Assembly: GCA_021372575.1 (NCBI GenBank)
Contig: JAJFUE010000087.1
Location: 1 to 57,683 of the forward strand
Length of the DNA: 57,683 nucleotides
Source: a bacterium
GTDB lineage: Bacteria > Sumerlaeota > Sumerlaeia > MVZB01
Direction of reading: 5' to 3'
The position numbers and the translations under genes were made by a program. The notes under the pieces are model-generated. The model searched no databases, had not been told where the DNA came from, and worked only from the letters and a program-made list of their open reading frames with translations. Below, in pieces: positions 33,407 through 41,936 of this stretch. Within the stretch, counting starts at the first letter, position 1, and every line of letters begins with the position of its first letter.

Positions 33407-33814
33407 ATGAATTCCATTACGATGAGTGAACTCGATATCCGCCGCTTTCGCGCTCTTCTGGACAAGGAACGGACGAAAAAGCGGCAGCACGAAAACATCT
33501 CGCGGCTGGAAAGCGAAATCCAACGGGCCGAGGTGTTGCCGCCGGACCAGATTCCCGCCGACGTCGTCACCATGCACAGCTTGGTGCGCGTCCGCGAGAA
33601 GCAGTCGGGGCAAACGAGATTATTTCACCTCGTCTATCCCGAGGAGGCCGACCCGGACCTGATGAAGATTTCCATCCTCGACCCGATCGGCCTGGCCGTC
33701 ATCGGCGAGAAAGTCGGCGCCACGGTGCCGTGGGATTCGCCGCAGGGCAGGAAGTGGATCGTCATCGAGAAGATGCACTACCAACCCGAATCGGAAAAGA
33801 ATTATTTTTTGTAA
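33407..33814 (+). CDS. Rnk-like (GreA/GreB C-terminal domain) protein, copy 2
   Basis: 135 residues; ATG at 33407 with AGGTG upstream (33422 is an alternative). The N-terminal helix MSELDIRRFRALLDKE leads to IPADVVTMHSLVRV, HLVYPEEADPDLMKISILDP, IGLAVIGEKVG and MHYQPE. About half the residues in the C-terminal domain match copy 1 (EIP/QIP, VTM, SGQTR/TGQTR, YPxEADP, KISIL, YQPE). This copy is closer to canonical Rnk; copy 1 has a longer, more diverged linker. A tandem duplication is likely. Confidence 0.88.
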   Translation: MNSITMSELDIRRFRALLDKERTKKRQHENISRLESEIQRAEVLPPDQIPADVVTMHSLVRVREKQSGQTRLFHLVYPEEADPDLMKISILDPIGLAVIGEKVGATVPWDSPQGRKWIVIEKMHYQPESEKNYFL

Positions 33815-33865
33815 GGCATCACGCAAACACTGCTGGCAATCTGGGCGCACCAAAGGTGCGTTCGC

Positions 33866-33905
33866 GAGTAGCCCCCGGCGAAGCGCAGCGCCGCCGGGGG
33901 TTATG
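33866..33905. repeat. CCCCCGGCG...CGCCGCCGGGGG hairpin element
   Basis: GTAGCCCCCGGCGAAGCGCAG then CGCCGCCGGGGGTTATGGG: a strong inverted repeat in the gap between the second Rnk-like gene and the large kinase, which converge. It resembles the TAGCCCGAGCGTGAGCGAGGG elements at 12260 and 40623 in layout. CTCTGCGTCTCTGCGAC words follow at 34008-34026. Confidence 0.65.
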
Positions 33906-34029
33906 GGAAATCAGGAATCGCGCCCCGAAGCGGGCGCTCGCAAGCCCGATTTCGAACCGCCGGATATCGCCGAATGAATGATCTGAAGAAGAGAGAATTG
34001 AATTAATCTCTCTGCGTCTCTGCGACAAA

Positions 34030-37000
34030 TCAATTCAGATTGATCTTGCCGAGCTGCGCCAGGATTTCCTTGGCCGACTGCCAGCGCTGGTTGGGGTCCT
34101 TGGCCAGGCACTTCATGACCAGTTCGTTGAATGCCTCGGGCACGTCCTTGAGCGGCTTGGGCTCGACGAACATGTGCTGGTACGCCAGGTCGCCCTCGGT
34201 GAACGGCGGCTTCCCGCCGGCCATCTCGTAGAACACCGCGCCCATCGAATAAATGTCCGCGCGGTGATCGACCGGAGCGCCCTTGACCTGTTCAGGGGAC
34301 ATATACAAAGGCGTCCCGACAATCACGCCCGCCTGCGTCGATTCGTTGCCGCTCGTCTCGTCCTGGACCATTTTCGCGATGCCGAAGTCGGTGACCTTGA
34401 TCTGGTCGTCGCGCGTCAGCATCAGGTTCGCCGGCTTGATGTCGCGGTGCACGATGCCGATCGAGTGCGCGTATTCCATCGCCTCGCACACCTGGCGCAC
34501 GTACTTGACGATCTGGTCGATCGGCAGCCGGTGGCCCGGCGCCTGCCGCAGCTTCTGCCGCAGGTCGCTGCCTTCCACGAACTCCATCGAGATGTACTTG
34601 CGGCCGCGCTCCTCGCCGATGTCGTGGATGCGCACGATGTTCGGGTGCGCCAGCCGCCGCGCGTTGCGCGCCTCCTGCCGGAACCTTCTCACCGCCTCCG
34701 CGTTGCGGATCAGGCTGTCGGGCAGGATCTTGAGCGCCACCATCTCGTCGAGCTCGTGGTCGTGCGCCTTATAGACGATGCCCATCGCGCCGCGGCCGAG
34801 CTCCTGCATCAGCTCGTAGCGCGCCTTGGCTTCCTCCGAAAGGCTGTTGAGGATCGCCGTGCGCTCGGCGCTCGCGGCGACGACGTTCGTATCGACGAGC
34901 CGCTCGAGCTTGCCCTTGACGTCGCGGTACGTGATGTCCGCGGCGAAGATCTGCTTATAGACCTCGCGCGCGCCCTGAAGGTCGTGGACGGCCTCGTAAC
35001 GCTGCCCGAGCTCGTAAAGCAGCCCCTTGATCTCGTCGTCGATCGGCAGCCGCCGCAGCTCCTGCAGCGCCAGGTCCAGCATCCCCTTGGCCATGAAGCA
35101 GCGCGCCAGGTTGCGCAGCGAGTCGGCCTCCCAGCGGTAATCGCGGCTCGTCTGCTGGAAGCACGAGATCGCAAGGTCGTGCTTATCAACCCGCATCGCC
35201 AGCCGCCCCAGCTGGAACCGGACCTCGGTCGAGTCGCGCTTGGCGAGGATCTGCTGGTAGAACGCGAGCAGCGTGCGGATGATTTCCTCGTGGTCTGGGT
35301 GCAGGTGATAGGCCTGCTCGAGCGCCTCGCGGGCGCCGGCCGCGTCCTCGCGCGCCAGCAGGATGCGCCCCTTTTCGAGGTAAGCGAGGGCGTCCTGCGG
35401 ATTGCGCTCGATGATCTGCTCGTAGGCCCTAAGCACCTCCGCCGACTGGCCGGAATCGAGCTTGACGATTTCGCCCAGCTGCCGGCGCGCCTCGGCCAGC
35501 CGCGCGGCGAAGATCAGCGAATCGACGAGATAAAACCGCAGCGCGAACGCCCGCGGGAAGTTGTCGATCAGCCCCTCGATCAGCTCGATCGCCGCGTTGA
35601 GCTGCCCCGGATTGCGCGTCAGCATGTTCTTGATCGTCTGGATGACGTGGTCCCACGTCTCGCGCACGGCGTAGGCGCGCGCGGCCGCCAGGTAGTGCTG
35701 CGGCTCGTCGGGCCGCAGCTTGATCGCGCGGTTGTAGATCTGGATCGCCGCGTTGTCGTTGCGGCGGCGCCGCCCGTAGAGCGAGCTCAGCGATACCAGC
35801 GCGTCCTCGTCGTTGGGATTGTCGGCCAGCACCTGCTCGTAGCCGCTGATCGCCGACTCCATCTGGTTGGCCTTGTTGCTCACGGCGGCCATCAGCTTGC
35901 GCAGTTCCTTGTTGTCCGGCTCGATCTCGTGCAGCTTGCCGCACAGCTCGAGCGCGCGCTCGGGCAGGTCGGCCGCGTTCCAGCAGCGCGCCAGAGCCAG
36001 CCCGATGTCGAAGCGCTCCGGATGGCGCTCGAACACCGGCGCGAACACCTGCGCGGCCTCCTGGTCCATCCGCCCCTTGCGCAGGTAAATCGCCGCGAGG
36101 TTGTCCTGGATCGTCGCGTGGTCGGGCAGGTGCAGGAGCGCCTCGCGATAAATCGTCTCGGCCTTGTCCTCGACGATCCCCAGCCGGCAATAGGCGTCCG
36201 CGAGCTGCAGGATGAGGTCCCGGTCGTGCCGGCCCATCGTCAGCAACGGCTCAACGGCGCGGATCGTGAGCGTGTCGTCCTGGTCCGTGCGCGCGATCTC
36301 GGCCAGCTGTGCGAGGATCGTCTCGTCGAGCGCGTGGTGCACGAGTGCGCGCTCGTAGAGCTGCCGCGCCTCGTGGTCCTGCCGGCCTTCCTGCGCGTAG
36401 CCGTGACTGACGGCCAGCAGGATCTCCGGCGCGTCGGGGTTCGTCTCGAGCGCCCGCGCGAAAATCTTCATCGCCGTCGAATCGAGCCGGTGTTCGGCGG
36501 CGTAGCACGCCCCGAGCAGCCGCAGCCCGACCGAGTCGTTCGGGTTGACCTGGAGCACCTGCTGCGCGTGCAGCATCGCCTCCTTCGTCTGTCCCGACTG
36601 CAAATTCCGCGTGGCAAGAATAATGTGCGCCGGCGGCGAGGCCGCGTCCATCTCGAGCAGCTCCCTGGCCAGCTGCTGCGCCTGCTCGTCGTAGCGCCGC
36701 GCTTCCTTGCACGCCTGGCAATACGTCCTCAGGAACGCGCGGTCCTTGCGGCGCTCGGCCAGCACGCGGTCGAGCGTCGGCAGGATGTCGGGCGAGCTGA
36801 TGCCGAGCTCGATATACAGGTCGGTCAGCAGCCCCGGCAGCCGCGGCTCGTCGAACTGGTTGATGATCGCATGCCGATACGCCTCGAGCGCCTCCCGCGA
36901 CCGCCCGAGCGTCTGGTGCGTCTGCCCGAGCAGGAAATACCACGGTCCCGGGTTGCGGCTGATCTGCGCCATCTGCGCGTAGATGCCGGCCGCCTGCTCG

Positions 37001-38916
37001 TCATGCCGCGGAATCGACGAGTAGGCCGTCGCAAGCGCCGCCAGGTATCGCGCGTCGTCGGGCATGAACTGGCGCACGCGCTCGAACGCCGCCGCGCTCG
37101 TGGCGTCGAACCGCTTCTCGGTCAGATACAGCTCCGCGATCTCGGTGACCAGGCCCGTGCGCCCCGGGAAGATGCGCGCGGCCTTCTCCAGCAGCGCCAC
37201 GGCGTGATCGGGCGCGCCGCCGGCAAGCGCCCTGCGGGCCCGCATGCGCAGCAGCCACGCATAGCCATTGCGTGCCGCGGTCCAGATCAGCCATCCCAGC
37301 AGCGCCGCGACCAGGATGGCCGCCAGCACGATCGGCACGAGGTTCTTGCGAATCCAGTAGGTCTGCTGCAGCTGAAGCGCCTCGCGGTGATGCGGGTTCT
37401 GATTCAGGACCAAACCGACCGTGTCGAGCGCGTTTTTCCATTCGCCCGCCGCGCCCTGGCGCTTTGCCGCCGCCAGCAGCTGCTCGAGCTTGCTCGCGAA
37501 AGCCTTGCTTTGCTCGGCCTTGAACTGCTGGTATGAGTGAACGATGCTGCCGGAGCGGGTTGGGCCGCCGCGCGGGCCAAGCCACGGCGCCGAGCCCTCG
37601 AAGAACGGAATGCCCAGCTCCAGCATGTAGCAGATGCCGTCGTTGTCCGTGCGCGCGAACACCTCGGTGCCGGCGCGGCCGAGGAGCGGCCCCACGATCG
37701 GCGTCGCGACCGGCTCGCGCGGCAGGTCGAAGTGCCGCGTCAGCGCGCGCCCGCGCAGGTCGAGCACGCTCACCCCGCGCACGTCGCAGAACACGGCATA
37801 CGGCCGCCGGTCGGCCCCCAGAAAAATCGCCGGCGGGCTGGTGATGTTGTTCGGCGCGCCGAATTCGACGTAAGGCTTGTTCGGCTCCCAGAGCGACTGC
37901 CCGGTCTTGCCGTTGACCAGGTAATATCCCTTGTCGCGCGGAATCAAAATATCGTCGCACTTGTCCCCATCGACATCGACCGCCACGGGGGACTGCTTGG
38001 GCGGGCTCAGGATCGAACGCTGCGCGGCCAGCTCGCCGTTGCCCGAGCCCTGCGGCCACCCCGGCTCCATCTGCGCACGCCCGACCCGGTATGCGTAAAG
38101 ATACCCGTCGCGGTCGGCGATGATCAGCTCGGACGTGTCGTCATTGTTCAGGTCGGCCAGCGTCACGCCGAACTGGCTGCGCCCCTGTCCGGGCAGGTGT
38201 CCGTCGATCGCGATCTCGGGCCGCCGCCCGGAGAACGTCGTGATCGCGCCCTCGTTCGTCACGAACGAGATGTGCGGTTCGGGCGCGTCCAGGCTCGTCG
38301 GACCCACGACCGGCGTCGCGCTCAGGACGTCGAGCGTCTTGTATTTGAAAATCGGTTCGCCGAGTCCCTGCGAGAGCTCGAGCAGGTAGCCGTTGAGCGT
38401 GCGCTCGCTCGGGTCGTAAAGGATGATGCCCTCGCGGTAATTCGGCTTGGAATCGGGCCACGGAAAGACGACCGGCGCCATGTTTGGGGTGTATGTGCTG
38501 CGAAAGGAATGTTCGATCGCGCCGGTCGCGCCGTTCAGCACGAAGATTGATCCACTGGTGCTGACGACCAGCACCTCGATGTGGCCCAGCCCGAGGAAAT
38601 TGCCGGTCACCGGGCTGAGCAGCGTGTTCTCGCCCAGCGGCGTTTCCCACAGCGTCTCGCCCGTGTCCGGATCGACCGCCGAAACCTTGTTGGTGATATC
38701 GACTTGGATGATTTCGATGCGGTGGTCCAGGTCGATGTCGGCCGCGGCCGGCTCGGGCGCATTCGGGTATCCGACCGGCTTGCTCCAGATCTGGGCGGCC
38801 TCGTTCGTGTCAGCCGCGTGCGCCGTTGCGCACAGCAGCAACAACCCGATCGCGAGCGCTGCGGCGAACGATCGATGGCGTTGAAACTGGCGGCATTCGG
38901 GCGGCGATTTCGGCAT
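34030..38916 (-). CDS. Giant exported-propeller / TPR / Ser-Thr protein kinase
   Basis: 1628 residues from the ATG at 38916 (AAAGGTG upstream). Signal peptide 1-35 (SFAAALAIGLLLLCATAHA). Residues about 36-455 are a PQQ/FG-GAP-type beta propeller with acidic loops (ADLNNDDTSELIIADRDGYL, VDVDGDKCDDILI). A membrane helix (525-545) follows. Residues about 550-1350 are many TPR units. The C-terminal 262 residues are a Pkn-type kinase: GRGAMGIVYKA, VALKIL (Lys), HRDIKPANLM, DFGIAK, MSPEQ. All key residues are kept, so it should be active. Topology: propeller outside, TPR and kinase in the cytoplasm. Having the kinase at the extreme C-terminus after TPRs is unusual. Divergent from a glycosyltransferase. 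Confidence 0.93.
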   Translation of the reverse strand: MPKSPPECRQFQRHRSFAAALAIGLLLLCATAHAADTNEAAQIWSKPVGYPNAPEPAAADIDLDHRIEIIQVDITNKVSAVDPDTGETLWETPLGENTLLSPVTGNFLGLGHIEVLVVSTSGSIFVLNGATGAIEHSFRSTYTPNMAPVVFPWPDSKPNYREGIILYDPSERTLNGYLLELSQGLGEPIFKYKTLDVLSATPVVGPTSLDAPEPHISFVTNEGAITTFSGRRPEIAIDGHLPGQGRSQFGVTLADLNNDDTSELIIADRDGYLYAYRVGRAQMEPGWPQGSGNGELAAQRSILSPPKQSPVAVDVDGDKCDDILIPRDKGYYLVNGKTGQSLWEPNKPYVEFGAPNNITSPPAIFLGADRRPYAVFCDVRGVSVLDLRGRALTRHFDLPREPVATPIVGPLLGRAGTEVFARTDNDGICYMLELGIPFFEGSAPWLGPRGGPTRSGSIVHSYQQFKAEQSKAFASKLEQLLAAAKRQGAAGEWKNALDTVGLVLNQNPHHREALQLQQTYWIRKNLVPIVLAAILVAALLGWLIWTAARNGYAWLLRMRARRALAGGAPDHAVALLEKAARIFPGRTGLVTEIAELYLTEKRFDATSAAAFERVRQFMPDDARYLAALATAYSSIPRHDEQAAGIYAQMAQISRNPGPWYFLLGQTHQTLGRSREALEAYRHAIINQFDEPRLPGLLTDLYIELGISSPDILPTLDRVLAERRKDRAFLRTYCQACKEARRYDEQAQQLARELLEMDAASPPAHIILATRNLQSGQTKEAMLHAQQVLQVNPNDSVGLRLLGACYAAEHRLDSTAMKIFARALETNPDAPEILLAVSHGYAQEGRQDHEARQLYERALVHHALDETILAQLAEIARTDQDDTLTIRAVEPLLTMGRHDRDLILQLADAYCRLGIVEDKAETIYREALLHLPDHATIQDNLAAIYLRKGRMDQEAAQVFAPVFERHPERFDIGLALARCWNAADLPERALELCGKLHEIEPDNKELRKLMAAVSNKANQMESAISGYEQVLADNPNDEDALVSLSSLYGRRRRNDNAAIQIYNRAIKLRPDEPQHYLAAARAYAVRETWDHVIQTIKNMLTRNPGQLNAAIELIEGLIDNFPRAFALRFYLVDSLIFAARLAEARRQLGEIVKLDSGQSAEVLRAYEQIIERNPQDALAYLEKGRILLAREDAAGAREALEQAYHLHPDHEEIIRTLLAFYQQILAKRDSTEVRFQLGRLAMRVDKHDLAISCFQQTSRDYRWEADSLRNLARCFMAKGMLDLALQELRRLPIDDEIKGLLYELGQRYEAVHDLQGAREVYKQIFAADITYRDVKGKLERLVDTNVVAASAERTAILNSLSEEAKARYELMQELGRGAMGIVYKAHDHELDEMVALKILPDSLIRNAEAVRRFRQEARNARRLAHPNIVRIHDIGEERGRKYISMEFVEGSDLRQKLRQAPGHRLPIDQIVKYVRQVCEAMEYAHSIGIVHRDIKPANLMLTRDDQIKVTDFGIAKMVQDETSGNESTQAGVIVGTPLYMSPEQVKGAPVDHRADIYSMGAVFYEMAGGKPPFTEGDLAYQHMFVEPKPLKDVPEAFNELVMKCLAKDPNQRWQSAKEILAQLGKINLN

Positions 38917-39009
38917 TGGGCACCTTTCGCGTTGCATTCCGCGCCGATTTGCTCCTAAGTATAAGAACATCCGTGATGGATGACACCAGCAAAATCGCTC
39001 ACGACCTGA

Positions 39010-40164
39010 ATGATTTCGTCCACAACAAACTCCCCTGCCACCCCGCCCGCCGGCCCCCTTGCCGGCATTCCGGTCGCCCTGGTACACGATTGGCTGCTCG
39101 GGATGCGCGGCGGCGAGTGGGTGCTTAATTCACTGCTCAAGATTTTGCCGACCGCCCACGTCCATACCCTTTTCTATCACCCCGAGCCGATCGAGGGCTC
39201 CATCAACCGCCGGGCGATCCACCCGTGCGTGCTGAACCGGCTGCCGCTCGTGCGCCACTACTACCGCTGGCTGCTGCCGTGGCTCCCCAAGGCGATCGAA
39301 TCGATGCCGATCGACCCCGGGCGCAAGCTCGTGCTGGCCACCAGCCACTGCGTCGCCCACGGCGTCAAGGCCCCGCCCGGCGCCGTGCACATCAACTACT
39401 ACTTCAGCCCGATGCGCTACCTGTACGACCAGCAGTGGCTCTACCGGCAGCGCGGCGGGCTGGCCTCGTTCGGGCTCAAGGCGTGGTCGGGCCGCCTCGG
39501 CCGCTGGGACGTCGAGGCCGCCGCGCGCGCCCACCACCTCTGGGCCATCTCGCAGTTCGTGGCCCGCCGCGTCGAGCAGGCCTACGGCCGGCGCCCGCGC
39601 GTCATCTACCCTCCCGTCCGCACGCACCGATATGTCCCGCCGGCCACCCCGCGCCGGTCCACTGAATATCTTCTCGTCTCGGCGATGGTTCCATATAAGC
39701 GAAACAGCCTGGCGATCACGTGCGCCAACAAGCTGCGCCTGCCGCTGCGGGTCGTCGGGCAAGGTCCGGAATTGGGCGCAATGCGCCGCATGGCCGGCCC
39801 GAGCGTGCGCGTCGTCGGCCCCGTGCCGGAAAAACAGCTCATCGAGCTCTACCAGACGCGGCGGGCGCTGATTTATGCCGCCGAGGAGGATTTCGGCATC
39901 GTCCCGCTGGAGGCGATGGCGTGCGGAATGCCCGTGCTGGCGTTGCGCGCCGGCGGGCTCAAGGAAACGATCGTGGAGGGCAAGACCGGCGAGTTTTACA
40001 ACGAGCCGACGATCGACTGCCTGGCCGCGGCCCTCGAGCGCTTCAACCCCGAATCCTACGACCCCGCCGCCTGCCGCGCGAGAGCCGAAGAATTCAGTGA
40101 AGAGCGGTTCCTCGCCGAAATCTCGCAAGCCATCATCGAAGCGCTCGAACCGCCGCGCAAGTAA
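39010..40164 (+). CDS. GT4-type glycosyltransferase
   Basis: 384 residues. It opens VALVHDWLLGMRGGEWVLN, the donor-independent GT4/GT-B start; the later half has VSAMVPYKRNSLAI, VVGQGPELGAM and the EEDFGIVPLEAMACG motif (the E-x7-E sugar-nucleotide site). Such enzymes add mannose or other sugars to lipid-linked or envelope glycans. No polysaccharide cluster is around it, and the substrate is unknown. The ATG at 39010 gives a 21-residue leader before the fold. It is divergent from the large kinase, with 93 bases between starts, so the two might share control. Confidence 0.9.
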   Translation: MISSTTNSPATPPAGPLAGIPVALVHDWLLGMRGGEWVLNSLLKILPTAHVHTLFYHPEPIEGSINRRAIHPCVLNRLPLVRHYYRWLLPWLPKAIESMPIDPGRKLVLATSHCVAHGVKAPPGAVHINYYFSPMRYLYDQQWLYRQRGGLASFGLKAWSGRLGRWDVEAAARAHHLWAISQFVARRVEQAYGRRPRVIYPPVRTHRYVPPATPRRSTEYLLVSAMVPYKRNSLAITCANKLRLPLRVVGQGPELGAMRRMAGPSVRVVGPVPEKQLIELYQTRRALIYAAEEDFGIVPLEAMACGMPVLALRAGGLKETIVEGKTGEFYNEPTIDCLAAALERFNPESYDPAACRARAEEFSEERFLAEISQAIIEALEPPRK

Positions 40165-40622
40165 GCACGCCCCCGGGAGCGGGAGTTACTGTCTCGGATA
40201 TTTCCCCTCCGAAAGGCAAGTATGGAAATGAAAATCAAACGAATATGAACTTGAATTGGTTTTGCATTAAACTCCGCCGACGACCAACCTCGGTACACCG
40301 CTTTCGCCGAAAGCGGCACAAAAACCACACAACCATCGAAACGCTCACGGCTTCAGTGCTGATTCACACACCCACATGACGCATAGGCCCCATCACCCGG
40401 ATATCGGGGACGGGATATTGTGGACGACTTATTTTCATGCGTTCTGCCCCCGATCCTTTTCGTCCTTTTCGTCCTTTGGGTCCTTGATTCCCCTTGGTCC
40501 GCCCCCAAAAATATTCACTTTTTTCAAAAATTAAGTTTCCTAAGGGCCATAAGGGTCCGTAAGGGAATCGACTTTTTCGAACATTTTAGTTTATCCTTCC
40601 CGCGTCAGTTCGGGCTCCCATG

Positions 40623-40646
40623 CAGTAGCCCGAGCGTGAGCGAGGG
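40623..40646. repeat. TAGCCCGAGCGTGAGCGAGGG element
   Basis: Nearly identical to 12260-12281 (TAGTCCGAGCGTGAGCGAGGG). Imperfect palindrome CCCGAGCG/CGAGGG. Both copies are in gene-free gaps. Confidence 0.7.
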
Positions 40647-40699
40647 ACAACCTCATCGATGACAGAGCCCAAAGGAGTCCGTTGGGTGTATTTCATCTC

Positions 40700-40780
40700 C
40701 GCATTCATCCGTCCCCATCCGCGCCATCCACGTCTAATGAAACGCGGATTTTCAGGATGAAGCGGATGATTACGGATCAA
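40700..40780. repeat. Dispersed element (CCACGTCTAATGAAACGCGGATTTT), copy 2
   Basis: Matches 18030-18115 in the same orientation: CATCC, CGTCTAATGAAACGCGGATT, TTCAGGATGAAG and GGATGATTACGGAT. The two copies differ by scattered changes rather than gaps. Confidence 0.65.
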
Positions 40781-40816
40781 CAACACCAACTGATTTCATC
40801 CCGCACTCCGCGCCAA

Positions 40817-40954
40817 CAGGCTGTTGAAATAGTCCCAAAGGGACGGCCGCTTTCAGCCCGCCACGGCAGTGGCGGGTAAAAAACCCAATAAAATCGCGAA
40901 TCCCGGAGGGACGACCGAACATATCATTCTGATGGAATTCGTTTTTCATCACCC
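40817..40954. repeat. Dispersed 137-bp repeat R1, copy 2
   Basis: Direct copy of 31790-31926. The match runs from CAGG-TGTTGAAATAGTCCC to TTCGTTT and CACCC. The GGCAGTGGCGGGTAAAAAAC core is identical; the AGTCCC-AAA-GGGAC hairpin differs by compensating positions in the loop. Confidence 0.88.
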
Positions 40955-40993
40955 GACCCAGGACTCAGCACTCAGGACTCAGGACTAAGCACT

Positions 40994-41689
40994 TTGCTCA
41001 CCGACCTCACCGACCTCTCCACCTGCGCCGCGATCGGCGAACGCCTCCTCAAGCTCTGGTTCGAGGATCTCGATTCCCTTGACCAGTGCCCTGACGTTTG
41101 CACGCTCAACTACATGATCGACGACCTGGCCCGCATGACCGCGATCCATAAATCCCTTCTCCACATGACCGCCCTCGCGAACAAGCTCATCACCCCGCTC
41201 GAAGCTCCTGACACCACCGATTCTCCATCTTCTCCCACAACGCCCAAGGCTCCCACAACTCCCATAGGTCCCATGAGTCCCATAGGTCCCATGAGTCCCA
41301 TAGGTCCCATTACTCCTATCAGTCCTATCAGTCCTATAGGTCCGATCTCCCCCTCCAATCCGCTATTAACCGACCCGATCGCCATACGATCCACGATTCA
41401 CGATCCACGATCCACGACCTACCGCGCCCCCTCTCTCCGCGAGACCCCGCTCCTCCGCGAGATCCCCATGCTCCGCGACCTGACCCCCGACCAGATCCGC
41501 CTCGAGCTCGACCGCATGATCCCCTATCTCGAAGAGCGTCTGGCCGAAAACAACATCGACATCAACGAGACCGAAGACCCCCTCATCGACGTCAACATCC
41601 CCAACGATTTCTCCAAACCCGCCCCCTCCAAATCCGACTCGGCCCTCACCCCCGAGTCCTCACTCCTCCCAAGAAACCGCTCCCGCTAA
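40994..41689 (+). CDS. Hypothetical protein carrying an in-frame nonamer array
   Basis: 231 residues from a TTG at 40994; no strong ribosome site. The N-terminal 70 residues (ERLLKLWFEDLDSLDQCPDV, MIDDLARMTAIHKSLLHMTA) and residues about 150-185 (TPDQIRLELDRMIPYLEERL) look like genuine helical protein. Between them is a Pro-rich linker of GPMSPIGPMSPIGP type, encoded by thirteen TCCCATAGG-type nonamers (41233-41349). Part of a second word family follows (ATCCACGATTCACG, about 41390-41417). Both families are otherwise intergenic in this window, so the linker looks like intergenic repeat DNA that entered a gene. Function unknown; gene status moderately supported. Confidence 0.55.
   Translation: MLTDLTDLSTCAAIGERLLKLWFEDLDSLDQCPDVCTLNYMIDDLARMTAIHKSLLHMTALANKLITPLEAPDTTDSPSSPTTPKAPTTPIGPMSPIGPMSPIGPITPISPISPIGPISPSNPLLTDPIAIRSTIHDPRSTTYRAPSLRETPLLREIPMLRDLTPDQIRLELDRMIPYLEERLAENNIDINETEDPLIDVNIPNDFSKPAPSKSDSALTPESSLLPRNRSR
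41233..41349. repeat. Thirteen-unit nonamer array inside a reading frame
   Basis: Units such as TCCCACAAC, TCCCATAGG, TCCCATGAG, TCCTATCAG in strict nine-base register. Because nine is a multiple of three, the frame stays open and reads xGPxSP. It is the longest nonamer array in the window. Confidence 0.88.
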
Positions 41690-41693
41690 AAGT

Positions 41694-41790
41694 GGTAGGT
41701 CGGGTCTCCGACCCGACTCTTCTCCCATAACTCCCATTCTTCTCATAACTCCCATGAATCCCATAGGACCCCATAGGGCCTATAAGACCC
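41694..41790. repeat. GGTCGGGTC hairpin and nonamer array
   Basis: TCGGGTC-TCC-GACCCGA hairpin (41703-41719), then CTCCCATAA, CTCCCATTC, CTCATAACT, CCCATGAAT, CCCATAGGA, CCCCATAGG, GCCTATAAG words. It lies after the repeat-bearing gene. Confidence 0.7.
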
Positions 41791-41936
41791 AAATCTTCTC
41801 CCCCCCCGCCTGCCATGCTCCCCACGGCGCGCGCTTTGCCATGCCCTGATATATTCAAGCAGGCCGGCGTCTTGCGCCGGCCTGCTTGTTTTGTTTTTTT
41901 GCGAGCTGTTCTTTTGGCGTTTTTGCCTGGGACTCT

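Larger units (their letters stand above)
40165..40993. other. Gene-free stretch of repeats (829 bp)
   Basis: Holds TTTTCGTCC nonamers (40455-40495), GGCCATAAGGGTCCGTAAGGG words (40544-40565), a TAGCCCGAGCGTGAGCGAGGG element (40623-40646), a stretch related to 18030-18115 (40700-40780), R1 copy 2 (40817-40954), and CAGGACTCAGCACTCAGGACT words (40964-40990). An 80-codon open frame at 40420-40662 is made of these repeats and is not called. Confidence 0.75.

Noticed and set aside
34174-37536. A 1120-codon open frame antisense to the giant kinase
   Set aside because: Arg/Leu/Val/Ala-rich shadow with no domain; the minus strand has continuous TPR and kinase motifs.
40420-40662. An 80-codon open frame with a hydrophobic start
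   Set aside because: Built from TTTTCGTCC nonamers and other intergenic words that recur elsewhere as non-coding.
31790-40954. Composite transposon bounded by R1 copies
   Set aside because: No transposase or terminal inverted-repeat structure; the genes between include ordinary envelope and regulatory functions.
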